Of a stretch of 17,972 nucleotides of DNA, positions 1 through 6,080 are shown piece after piece. The notes beneath the pieces were generated by a model, which was not told the origin of the DNA, did no database searches, and saw nothing but the letters and a program-made list of their open reading frames with translations. Position 1 is the first letter of the stretch, and every line of letters starts with the position of its first letter. This DNA comes from Anaerolineae bacterium (GTDB taxonomy: Bacteria > Chloroflexota > Anaerolineae > JAFGEY01), in assembly GCA_016931365.1 (NCBI GenBank), contig JAFGEY010000210.1, forward strand, positions 1-17,972. Reading direction: 5' to 3'. The position numbers and the translations under genes are program-made.

Positions 1-16
1 AAAGTACTTGCGACAA

Positions 17-76
17 GCCTGCTGGGTCTCGATACGGCCTCAAAAACGCGGTGAGGCCTACTCGACCAGCGCAGGC
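17..76. repeat. Imperfect inverted repeat (REP-like hairpin)
   Basis: The left arm starts GCCTGC at 17 and runs to GGCCTC at 41; the right arm starts GAGGCC at 53 and ends GCAGGC at 76. The arms pair over most of their 24-25 bases with a few mismatches around an A-rich loop. The core GGTCTCGATACG / CTACTCGACC resembles dispersed palindromes I recall from high-GC bacterial genomes. No gene overlaps it. It may be a dispersed repeat or the terminator of a gene ending left of the window. Confidence 0.6.
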
Positions 77-103
77 TGAGCAATTACAAAGCGGCATAAT
101 ATC

Positions 104-149
104 GTAGGGGTGCGGCGTGCAAATCGGTTCGATTTGCACGCGCCCCTAC
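104..149. repeat. GTAGGGG-type palindromic repeat, copy 1
   Basis: Inverted repeat with outer arms GTAGGGG (104-110) and CCCCTAC (143-149) and inner arms GCGTGCAAATCG and CGATTTGCACGC around a 3-base loop. The left arm carries about three extra bases. A second element with the same outer arms lies at 6037-6064, so this is probably a dispersed family. It sits just upstream of the ferritin-like gene and would lie in its 5' leader if the promoter is further left. Confidence 0.7.
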
Positions 150-173
150 CAGGACGACAAGGGAGGTGAATTG

Positions 174-662
174 ATGAACATTCGCAAAGTATACGAGTAT
201 GCCCTTCAACGCGAGCGGGAAGGATACAAATTTTTTAGCGACAATGCCAAGCGCTTTGGCCATGCTGCCGCCGTAGGCGTGTTTGAAAAGCTGGCCGGCG
301 AAGAAGAAAAACATATCGAGTTCATTGAGGGCTTGCTTGGCTCGTTGGATCAGGGCGGCGGCGCCGAGCAGGGCGTCGCATTGGAAAAAGAAGGCTTTTT
401 CTCACAGCGCGCCGGCAGTGAGATGCTCGACCAAACCGTGATCGAGGCCATGGTGCCCGACCTGCCGGTGCTGCGCATGGCCTACCTGATCGAGCGCGAC
501 CTGGCCGAGTTTTACGAAATGGCCGCCGGCCAGATGCAAGACCCGGATGCCAAGAAGGCCCTGTCGATGCTGGCGCGGTGGGAGCGCGGCCACGAAAAGC
601 TCTTCAAAGGCATGCACGACAAGGCGTTTCAAGAATACGCCGGGATGCCCTGGGGCGGGTAG
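174..662 (+). CDS. Ferritin-like diiron protein (rubrerythrin family, no rubredoxin domain)
   Basis: 162 residues. The start at 174 is chosen because GGGAGGTGA at 161-169 is an excellent ribosome binding site; an in-frame start further upstream would lie inside the palindrome at 104-149. The protein shows the two-half ferritin-like pattern. The first half has glutamates E13/E15 followed by an ExxH motif (E44, H47). The second half has glutamates near 108-116 and another ExxH (E137, H140). These match the diiron ligands of the rubrerythrin four-helix bundle. There is no CxxC rubredoxin domain, so it would need an external electron donor if it is a peroxidase. Family knowledge suggests peroxide or oxygen detoxification in anaerobes, or iron handling. 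It stands alone, 150 bases before focA. The family is clear; the exact reaction is not. Confidence 0.85.
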   Translation: MNIRKVYEYALQREREGYKFFSDNAKRFGHAAAVGVFEKLAGEEEKHIEFIEGLLGSLDQGGGAEQGVALEKEGFFSQRAGSEMLDQTVIEAMVPDLPVLRMAYLIERDLAEFYEMAAGQMQDPDAKKALSMLARWERGHEKLFKGMHDKAFQEYAGMPWGG

Positions 663-668
663 CGGGTA

Positions 669-702
669 GCGTCGTTTTGCTGTGTGGAGCAAGCACAGAC
701 GC
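669..702 (+). terminator. Possible weak hairpin terminator after the ferritin-like gene
   Basis: GCGT plus CTGTG on the left can pair with CACAG plus ACGC on the right, with a bulge in the left arm. It is followed by a short T run (AACTTTTG). It starts seven bases after the stop codon. The stem is interrupted, so it is only a candidate. Confidence 0.25.
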
Positions 703-740
703 AACTTTTGCACAAGGAATGTGTTTAGGCAAGTGATATG

Positions 741-761
741 CGCTGCACAATGGGTGCAGCG
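741..761. repeat. Perfect 8-bp hairpin upstream of focA
   Basis: CGCTGCAC (741-748) and GTGCAGCG (754-761) form a perfect stem around a 5-base loop. It lies just left of an AT-rich box CATAATAT (763-770), about 50 bases before the focA start. It could be an operator or a leader structure. No U-tract follows, so a terminator is unlikely. Confidence 0.45.
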
Positions 762-812
762 TCATAATATTGTATCAGCCGTTCATTTTTCAGACAGAAG
801 GAGGGAATTTCA

Positions 813-1598
813 ATGACTGTCGGGTTCAAAGCTCCAGGTGAAATCGTAGACAGCGCATGCACTATCGGCAAGGCCAAGTCGGAAAACAACTGGCTCAAAC
901 TGCTGGTATTGGCCTTTCTGGCAGGGGCCTACATCGCCTTTGGTAGCACGGTCGCCATTGCAACCGGCAAGGGCATCACCGCCGAAGGGTTTGGCGGGCT
1001 GTCCAAGCTGATTTTTGCCGGCACCTTCCCGGTCGGCCTGATGCTCGTCGTTATTGCCGGATCAGAACTGTTCACCGGCAATGTGGGCGTGATCACGCCG
1101 AGTTGTCTCGCCGGCAAGGCCAAGTGGACCGGGTTGCTGCGCAACTGGGGTATTGTGTACATTGGCAACTTTATCGGCTCGGTCTTTGTCGCTTTTCTGG
1201 TTGGTAAGCTTGGCGGCAACCTGTTTGGCAGCGATCCCTATGTAGGCGCGGTAAAGGGTATTGCCGAGGGCAAAGTAGCACTCAGTTTCTGGGCCGCTTT
1301 TTGGCGTGGCGTAGGCTGCAACTGGCTGGTCTGCCTGGCCGTATGGCTGGCCGTTTCAGCCAACGATGTGGCCGGCAAGGTGTGGGGCATCTGGTTCCCG
1401 ATCATGGCCTTTGTGGCCATCGGCCTGGAGCACAGCATCGCCAATATGTTCTTTATCCCCCTGGGCATGTTCTATGGCGCCAATGTGAGCATTGTGCAGT
1501 TCTTGTGGAATAACCTGGTTCCGGTCACATTGGGCAACATTATCGGCGGCGGGCTGTTTGTGGGCACCATCTATTGGTGGCTGTACGGGCGTAAATAG
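813..1598 (+). CDS. focA: Formate/nitrite transporter family channel (FocA-like)
   Basis: 261 residues; start at 813 with AAGGAGGG at 798-805. Hydrophobic throughout, with the segments expected of the six-helix, pentameric FNT channels. Family motifs visible: AFLAGAYIAFG (34-44), GSELFTGN (83-90) with the loop threonine T88, K154 before a helix containing GCNWLVCLAVWLA (168-180), and LEHSIANMFFIPLG (205-218) containing the conserved pore histidine H207, then GNIIGGG near the C-terminus. The EHSIANM form is that of formate channels such as E. coli FocA, and the nearby mobA and fdhD support formate as substrate. Nitrite or hydrosulfide cannot be excluded from sequence. Transcribed alone; hairpins follow it at 1614-1687. 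Confidence 0.92.
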   Translation: MTVGFKAPGEIVDSACTIGKAKSENNWLKLLVLAFLAGAYIAFGSTVAIATGKGITAEGFGGLSKLIFAGTFPVGLMLVVIAGSELFTGNVGVITPSCLAGKAKWTGLLRNWGIVYIGNFIGSVFVAFLVGKLGGNLFGSDPYVGAVKGIAEGKVALSFWAAFWRGVGCNWLVCLAVWLAVSANDVAGKVWGIWFPIMAFVAIGLEHSIANMFFIPLGMFYGANVSIVQFLWNNLVPVTLGNIIGGGLFVGTIYWWLYGRK

Positions 1599-1613
1599 AT
1601 CGCCAGATCAAAA

Positions 1614-1640
1614 GAGGCCGCCTGAATGTCAGGTGGCCTC
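1614..1640. terminator. Hairpin terminator between convergent focA and mobA
   Basis: GAGGCCGCCTGA (1614-1625) pairs with TCAGGTGGCCTC (1629-1640) with one mismatched or wobble position and a 3-base loop. On the minus strand it is followed directly by TTTTGATC, so it works best as the terminator of mobA. On the plus strand there is no good U-tract, and termination of focA may rely on the next hairpin. Confidence 0.65.
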
Positions 1641-1653
1641 AAGCCATATACTT

Positions 1654-1687
1654 GACCCGTGCAGAGGTTTCGCCCTTTGCACGGGTC
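1654..1687. terminator. Second hairpin in the focA-mobA convergent gap
   Basis: GACCCGTGCA (1654-1663) and TGCACGGGTC (1678-1687) form a perfect 10-bp stem. The 14-base loop can pair further (AGG with CCT). It is followed by CAGTTGTTC, only a weak T-rich tail. A shorter palindrome, TTGACC-G-GGTCAA, follows at 1697-1709 and overlaps the end of mobA. Confidence 0.5.
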
Positions 1688-1705
1688 AGTTGTTCATTGA
1701 CCGGG

Positions 1706-2317
1706 TCAAGATGGAGATTGGCCGCATCGCCAGCTTGCGATCTCGTACATGCGTTTCAGATCGTCCGGTGAGTTAAGGTTAAAGAACGCCAGACGTTGGG
1801 GATCAAAACGGTCGATCTCATCCCCTTTGATGTACCGCACGTTCATTTGTGACACGAAACTGAGCAAACGTCGCTGTCCGCTTTGAATGCTGTGCTCGAT
1901 GACTGCCAGACAGCGCCGGGCATAGATGGCATGCAGGGGTTCGTAATAATCATCGATATGGGGCATCACGATGTCATAGCCCGTTGTATGTAAAAGCATG
2001 TGCTGCAGCAAGGCAGTGTTGAGAAAGGGCATATCGCAGCCCACCACTAACCCGTATTCGCTTTGGATCGCGCTCAATCCGGCATGCAGCCCTCCCAAAG
2101 CGCCAGTCTCGGCATAAAGGTCGGCGACCATGCGCAGCTTTAAGAAGGCAAAGCTCTCCGGGGTGTTTGTCGCCAGCACAATCTCATCGACCAGTGGCCG
2201 CAGCACGTCAACCACGTGCTGGACGATCGGCTTGCCTTCAAATTCGATGAGCGCTTTGTTTTGACCCAGCCGGGAGCTCTTTCCCCCTGCCAGTATGATG
2301 CCGCTTATGTTGTCCAT
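1706..2317 (-). CDS. mobA: Molybdenum cofactor guanylyltransferase
   Basis: 203 residues. MobA transfers GMP from GTP to molybdopterin, giving the guanine dinucleotide form of the cofactor used by DMSO-reductase family enzymes such as formate dehydrogenase. The N-terminal nucleotide-binding signature is present: LAGGKSSRLG (9-18) followed by K21. Next come GALGGLHAGL (72-81) and GCDMPFL (93-99) with the metal-binding aspartate D95. Near the C-terminus is the family FFNLNSPDDL stretch. Length is normal for MobA. The gene is divergent from fdhD across a 99-base gap, convergent with focA, and ends at the terminator at 1614-1640. The start codon has only a weak AGGA 12 bases upstream. Confidence 0.93.
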   Translation of the reverse strand: MDNISGIILAGGKSSRLGQNKALIEFEGKPIVQHVVDVLRPLVDEIVLATNTPESFAFLKLRMVADLYAETGALGGLHAGLSAIQSEYGLVVGCDMPFLNTALLQHMLLHTTGYDIVMPHIDDYYEPLHAIYARRCLAVIEHSIQSGQRRLLSFVSQMNVRYIKGDEIDRFDPQRLAFFNLNSPDDLKRMYEIASWRCGQSPS

Positions 2318-2327
2318 TGACTGATAG

Positions 2328-2360
2328 AATCCTGTTCATCCTGAAAATCTTGTCAATCCT
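2328..2360. repeat. Short AATCCTG/ATCCTG repeat run
   Basis: In the mobA-fdhD gap the plus strand reads AATCCTGTTC, ATCCTGAAA, ATCTTGTCA, AATCCT: a decaying tandem of 10-12-base units (minus strand: AGGATTGACAAGATTTTCAG and so on). Such ACAGGATT-type runs are, from memory, common intergenic filler repeats in several phyla. It occupies the space where the mobA promoter would be expected. Confidence 0.5.
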
Positions 2361-2416
2361 AAAGAATTCACTCACGGGTATCGGATTATAACCAAAATTC
2401 TCGTAAAGGCAAAGAT

Positions 2417-3292
2417 ATGAGCGAGACTGACGCATCGACATCAACCCCACATCCAGGCCTCATCTGGCCGATCCAACGCATCCGCCACGGCGAGTGCGAA
2501 ACGACGGACGATTTTGTGATTCTGGAGGAGCCGCTCGAAATCGCCATCAACGGGCGGCGCGTTGCTGTGTTGATGCGCATGCCGGGGCAAGAAAAAGAGC
2601 TGGCAGCCGGGTTTTGCATCAGCGAGGGCTATGTGCGCCGGGCCGACGACCTCTTGCTCATCCATCATTGTGGCCTGGGGCATCCTGCGCCGGGACAAGA
2701 GGATGACATAAATGAAGCGGCGTCTCGAAACCGTGTCGAGGTGCAGGCGACAGAGGACGGATTTTCGCCTCCTGACCATCCTGATGTGGTGCGGCTGATT
2801 CGTTCCGGCTGTGGCGCGGCCGAGGTGACGGCGATGAGCGAAACGCTGCCTTACCTCACGCAGAATGTCACCGTTAATGCGGATGTGCTGATCGGGCTGG
2901 ACAGGTCGATGCGCGAGTTGCAAGCCATCCACCACCAGGTTGGGGGGACACACGCCGCGGCGCTCTTTGATGCGAGCGGTCAGGTGGTGGTGCTGGCTGA
3001 AGACATTGGCCGGCACAACGCGGTGGACAAGGTGTTGGGGCACTGCCTGCTGTGGCGCATTCCGCTGGGCGACAAGATGCTGCTCACTTCTGGGCGCGCC
3101 AGTTACGAGATGGCAGTCAAAGCGATTCGCACAGGCGTGGCCATCGTGGCTTCGGTTTCTGCGCCGACTTTGCTGGCCGTGCAACTGGCTCAAAATTGCG
3201 GCCTGACGCTAATCGGCTATCTGCGCGGCGGGCGGATGAATGTGTACACTCACGGTCAGCGGGTGATTGGGACGTGCACAAGCTCGTCTTGA
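2417..3292 (+). CDS. fdhD: Formate dehydrogenase accessory sulfurtransferase FdhD
   Basis: 291 residues; start at 2417 with AAAGGC just upstream. FdhD carries sulfur from a cysteine desulfurase to the Mo-bisPGD cofactor before it enters formate dehydrogenase. Family blocks visible: EEPLEIAINGRRVAVLMRMP (37-56), ELAAGFCISEGYV (61-73), RSGCG (129-133), THAAALFD, AEDIGRHNAVDKVLG and SGRASYEMAVKAI. The sulfur-carrying cysteine is C132. E. coli FdhD has a second cysteine in a CGxCG loop; here the loop reads CGAAE, so that cysteine is absent (A135). A 30-residue stretch around 90-120 (PAPGQEDDINEAASRNRVEV) looks longer than usual. It heads the plus-strand gene run, 51 bases before the DUF711 gene. 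Confidence 0.93.
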   Translation: MSETDASTSTPHPGLIWPIQRIRHGECETTDDFVILEEPLEIAINGRRVAVLMRMPGQEKELAAGFCISEGYVRRADDLLLIHHCGLGHPAPGQEDDINEAASRNRVEVQATEDGFSPPDHPDVVRLIRSGCGAAEVTAMSETLPYLTQNVTVNADVLIGLDRSMRELQAIHHQVGGTHAAALFDASGQVVVLAEDIGRHNAVDKVLGHCLLWRIPLGDKMLLTSGRASYEMAVKAIRTGVAIVASVSAPTLLAVQLAQNCGLTLIGYLRGGRMNVYTHGQRVIGTCTSSS

Positions 3293-3343
3293 TGCGCTTG
3301 ATGGCGTGAATTTTTTCACTTGCTGTGGGAAAGGGATTGGCGT

Positions 3344-4549
3344 ATGAAAATCCGATCGATCACCGTTTTCGTTGACATCCGACCCGATCTGGACGCCGGT
3401 CTGCTCGCGCGATGCGGCGCGTTCGCCAGGCAGGCCCAGCAGACCTTTAGGTCTGCCGGGCTTGCCGTGCAGACCACACGGTTGACAATGGACATCTTTC
3501 CGGCTCTGGAAGCATCTGAATGGGCAGACCGTCCCGCCGAGTTTGCGGCCAGACTTGAGAAAACGTGCCAGGCACAGGGATTCGAGTACGTTGCGACCGG
3601 TCCGGCAACCCAATCGATGTTGCCGCGCGTCGCCGAGATGCTGAGGGCAACCGGATCGGTCTTTATCACCGCGCAGATCGTCGATCCGGCGACGGGCGCA
3701 ATCGACGGCGAGATGATTCGTCAATCCGCGCGGGTGATCGGCGCGGCGATGCACATTGAGGCGGGGTTTGGCAATCTGCGTTTCGCAGCGCTGGCCAACG
3801 TGCCTGCCGGCACGCCTTTTTTCCCGGCGGCCTATCACGGCGACGGCCCACCATCCTTTGCCCTGGCGCTCGAATCGGCGGACCTGGCCGTGCAGGCGTG
3901 CACAGGCGCGAGCGATGCCGAGAATGCGCGGCAGCGATTGATCGCCGCCCTGGAAACCGAGGCGGGGCGGTTGGTGCCGGTCGCCGAGCAGTTGGCCAGG
4001 GAACATGGGTTCACTTTCGGCGGGCTGGATTTTTCGCTGGCTCCCTTCCCGACGCTAGAGATCAGCATCGGCGCGGCGTTGGAAGCGCTGACCGGGCAGC
4101 CGCTCGGATCGGCGGGAACGCTGGCCGCGGCGGCGACCCTCACCGATGCCATCGATCAGGCACGGTTTCCGCACGCCGGCTTTTGCGGCTTGATGCTGCC
4201 CGTGCTGGAGGACCTCGTGCTGGCGCAGCGCGCAGCCCAGGGTCGATTGAACGTGGGCGAACTGTTGCAGTGGTCGGCAGTGTGCGGCACGGGGTTGGAC
4301 ACGGTGCCTTTGCCCGGCGACGTGAGCGAGGATGCCCTGGTTGGCCTGCTGTTCGACGTAGCTGCACTGTCGGTGCGGCTGCACAAGCCGCTCACCGCGC
4401 GCCTGATGCCGCTGCCGGGCAAGCGATCTGGCGATGCGGTGCATTTCGACTTTGCCTATTTTGCCGACGGCGGCGTGCTGCCGCTGGAGGGCGGCGCAGG
4501 GCGGCTGTCAAACACTGGGTCACTGATGCTGCACCCGCGGCCCAGGTAG
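3344..4549 (+). CDS. DUF711 / UPF0210 family protein
   Basis: 401 residues; ATG 3344 chosen for the purine-rich GGGAAAGGGA at 3327-3336. Family blocks visible: MKIRSITVF at the N-terminus, VQTTRL (42-47), FFPAAYH (159-165) followed by SFALALESADL, GLDFSLAPFP (227-236), GTLAAAATLTDAI (258-270), GLMLPVLED (282-290) and SAVCGTGLDTVPLPGD (311-326). From memory, family structures resemble the pyruvate formate-lyase fold, but there is no C-terminal glycyl-radical loop here and the function is unknown. It begins 51 bases after fdhD and stops 12 bases before hypA, so it is probably cotranscribed with both. An accessory role in hydrogenase or formate dehydrogenase assembly is only a guess. A strong palindrome lies inside the gene (3429-3466). 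Confidence 0.85.
   Translation: MKIRSITVFVDIRPDLDAGLLARCGAFARQAQQTFRSAGLAVQTTRLTMDIFPALEASEWADRPAEFAARLEKTCQAQGFEYVATGPATQSMLPRVAEMLRATGSVFITAQIVDPATGAIDGEMIRQSARVIGAAMHIEAGFGNLRFAALANVPAGTPFFPAAYHGDGPPSFALALESADLAVQACTGASDAENARQRLIAALETEAGRLVPVAEQLAREHGFTFGGLDFSLAPFPTLEISIGAALEALTGQPLGSAGTLAAAATLTDAIDQARFPHAGFCGLMLPVLEDLVLAQRAAQGRLNVGELLQWSAVCGTGLDTVPLPGDVSEDALVGLLFDVAALSVRLHKPLTARLMPLPGKRSGDAVHFDFAYFADGGVLPLEGGAGRLSNTGSLMLHPRPR
3429..3466. repeat. Palindrome inside the DUF711 gene
   Basis: Left arm GGCAGGCCCAGCAGACCT (3429-3446) and right arm AGGTCTGCCGGGCTTGCC (3449-3466) pair at 16 of 18 positions with a 2-base loop; one of the two exceptions is a G-U pair in RNA. It encodes about residues 29-41 of the DUF711 protein. 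The AGACCT..AGGTCT core recurs in degenerate form at 14768-14781. Confidence 0.75.
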
Positions 4550-4561
4550 ATTTGGATTGAT

Positions 4562-4903
4562 ATGCACGAGATGTCGATCACCCAAGAAATTCTGCGCATT
4601 GCCGTCGAGCACGCCGGGCGGGCGGGAGCAAAACAGATTACCGACATTCATCTCGTCATCGGCGCGCTGAGCAGCGTGGTCGATGACTCGGTGCAGTTTT
4701 ATTTCGATTTCCTCAGCCCCAACACGGTCGCCGAGGGAGCCAGGCTGCACTTTGCGCGGATCGACGCAAAATTGCAGTGCAGACAATGCGGCCAGGAGTT
4801 TGAGCCGCAAGGGATGAACTGGAACTGTCCCTGCTGCAATGCGGTCGGCGGCGAGATTTTGGCGGGAAAAGAATTCTACGTGGATAGTATTGAGGTGGAG
4901 TGA
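4562..4903 (+). CDS. hypA: Hydrogenase nickel metallochaperone HypA
   Basis: 113 residues, normal length. HypA delivers nickel with HypB to the [NiFe] hydrogenase large subunit. The N-terminus MHEMSI contains the nickel-binding H2. The zinc site is formed by two CxxC pairs: C73/C76 (CRQC) and C89/C92 (CPCC, with an extra C91). The ribosome binding site is poor, so translation may be coupled to the DUF711 gene ending 12 bases upstream. One base separates it from hypB. Confidence 0.97.
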   Translation: MHEMSITQEILRIAVEHAGRAGAKQITDIHLVIGALSSVVDDSVQFYFDFLSPNTVAEGARLHFARIDAKLQCRQCGQEFEPQGMNWNCPCCNAVGGEILAGKEFYVDSIEVE

Positions 4904-4904
4904 G

Positions 4905-5552
4905 ATGGCTCAAGTCAAAGTTGTCGAAAACATTCTCAAGGCCAACGACCAGATCGCCTTTCAAAACCGGCTGCGGCTGGACACGCACAAGACGGTCGCC
5001 GTCAATCTGATGGCCTCGCCGGGCGCAGGTAAGACCAGCCTGTTGATGCGCACCGTCGAGGCGCTGCGCGGCAAGCTGCGCGTCGGCGCGATGGATGGCG
5101 ACACGGCCTCCCAGATTGACGCCGATCGCATTGCGACGACGGGCATCCCGGTGGTGCAGATCAACACCGGCGGCGGTTGCCGGCTCGATGCCAACATGGT
5201 GCAGTCGGCGCTGGCGCAGCTTCCGCTGGACGAGATCGACCTGCTGTTGATCGAGAACGTGGGCAACCTGGTCTGCCCGGCCGGGCTGGCGCTGGGCGAG
5301 CACGCCAGTGTGGTCATCGCCAGCATCCCCGAAGGGGATGATAAACCGTACAAATATCCGAATATCTTTGTTCAAGTAGATGCGGTAGTGATCAACAAGA
5401 TCGACCTGCTGCCCTACCTCGATTTCGACCTGGAGGGATTCAAGGCGCTGGTCAGAGGGATGAACCCCGACGTGCAAATCTTTGAGGTCTCGTGCAAGAC
5501 CAGCGAGGGCATCGACGCGTGGGTCGGCTGGCTGGCCAAGCTGGGAGACTAG
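4905..5552 (+). CDS. hypB: Hydrogenase nickel incorporation GTPase HypB
   Basis: 215 residues; ATG 4905 lies one base after the hypA stop with GAGGTGGAG at 4892-4900 as ribosome binding site. HypB is a SIMIBI-class GTPase whose GTP hydrolysis drives nickel transfer. Visible: Walker A ASPGAGKTS (37-45), DGDTASQIDADRI (64-76), ENVGNLVCP (117-125) and the base-specificity motif NKID (164-167). The N-terminus lacks both the His-rich stretch and the CxxCGC high-affinity nickel motif of E. coli-type HypB. In the G-domain metal site the usual Cys-His pair reads C92-R93 (GGGCRLDANM), so the metal-binding histidine is replaced; the partner cysteine C124 is kept. Confidence 0.96.
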   Translation: MAQVKVVENILKANDQIAFQNRLRLDTHKTVAVNLMASPGAGKTSLLMRTVEALRGKLRVGAMDGDTASQIDADRIATTGIPVVQINTGGGCRLDANMVQSALAQLPLDEIDLLLIENVGNLVCPAGLALGEHASVVIASIPEGDDKPYKYPNIFVQVDAVVINKIDLLPYLDFDLEGFKALVRGMNPDVQIFEVSCKTSEGIDAWVGWLAKLGD

Positions 5553-6026
5553 ATGCTCGCCGAGGTGACAATCGATGCCATTCTCGACGTGGTGCGTGAG
5601 GTCGATGAGACAGGCGCGTTTTTGCACAGCCGCGACGAGCCCGATTTTTCGACGGTAGCGTTTTTGCGTGGGTTTGAGGGCGCGCCCGGCTTTCACCTTT
5701 TTGCCTGGATGCGGCAAGATCAGGCGGCGGGCTTTATCTCGCTGCTGCCCGACCGCGACGACGATACCTTGAGCATCGGCCCGATGTACATCCGTCCAAC
5801 CTTTCAAGGTCAGAGCTTGGGACGCGCGCAGTTTGCGGCCGTGGTCGAGTGGGCCGGGGCGCGGGGTATCAAGCACCTGTACGTGCGCACCTGGGGTGGG
5901 AACGTGCGCGCGCGGCGCATCTTTCAGCGGGCCGGCTTTCGGCTGGTCGAAGAGATTCTCGATGCTCGCGTCAACGGCGACAGCACTGTGTATTACTTGT
6001 TGGACATTGAATATGCCTCCTGGTGA
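5553..6026 (+). CDS. GNAT family N-acetyltransferase
   Basis: 157 residues; its ATG follows the hypB stop codon with no gap, so translation is probably coupled. The acetyl-CoA binding motif A is visible as IGPMYIRPTFQGQSLGRAQF (75-94), with the QGQSLG pyrophosphate loop, followed by motif B-like NVRARRIFQRAGFRLVEE (117-134). The N-terminal part is typical of small-molecule or protein N-acetyltransferases, but the substrate cannot be read from the sequence. GNAT genes are not part of the standard hydrogenase maturation set, so either it acetylates something in this pathway or it is a passenger. A palindromic repeat (6037-6064) fills the gap to hypF. Confidence 0.85.
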   Translation: MLAEVTIDAILDVVREVDETGAFLHSRDEPDFSTVAFLRGFEGAPGFHLFAWMRQDQAAGFISLLPDRDDDTLSIGPMYIRPTFQGQSLGRAQFAAVVEWAGARGIKHLYVRTWGGNVRARRIFQRAGFRLVEEILDARVNGDSTVYYLLDIEYASW

Positions 6027-6036
6027 AATCGGCCTC

Positions 6037-6064
6037 GTAGGGGCATGGCGCGCCGTGCCCCTAC
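6037..6064. repeat. GTAGGGG-type palindromic repeat, copy 2
   Basis: Arms GTAGGGGCATGGC and GCCGTGCCCCTAC pair almost perfectly around a central GC (28 bases in all). The outer arms match copy 1 at 104-149. It lies in the 54-base gap between the GNAT gene and hypF, 16 bases before the chosen hypF start, where an RNA hairpin could affect hypF translation or protect the upstream mRNA end. Confidence 0.8.
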
Positions 6065-6080
6065 TCTTGGCGGCGTCAAG

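Noticed and set aside
117..173. Upstream start extending the ferritin-like protein by 19 residues
   Set aside because: It begins inside the palindrome and would place the strong GGGAGGTGA ribosome binding site within the gene.
711..723. CACA-N5-TGTG inverted repeat resembling a CRP/FNR-type site upstream of focA
   Set aside because: Half-sites are only four bases and do not match the TGTGA-N6-TCACA or TTGAT-N4-ATCAA consensus; too weak to claim.
6045..6080. Upstream ATG extending hypF by 12 residues
   Set aside because: The ATG lies within the palindromic repeat, and the added residues precede the normal HypF N-terminus; 6081 fits the acylphosphatase domain start.
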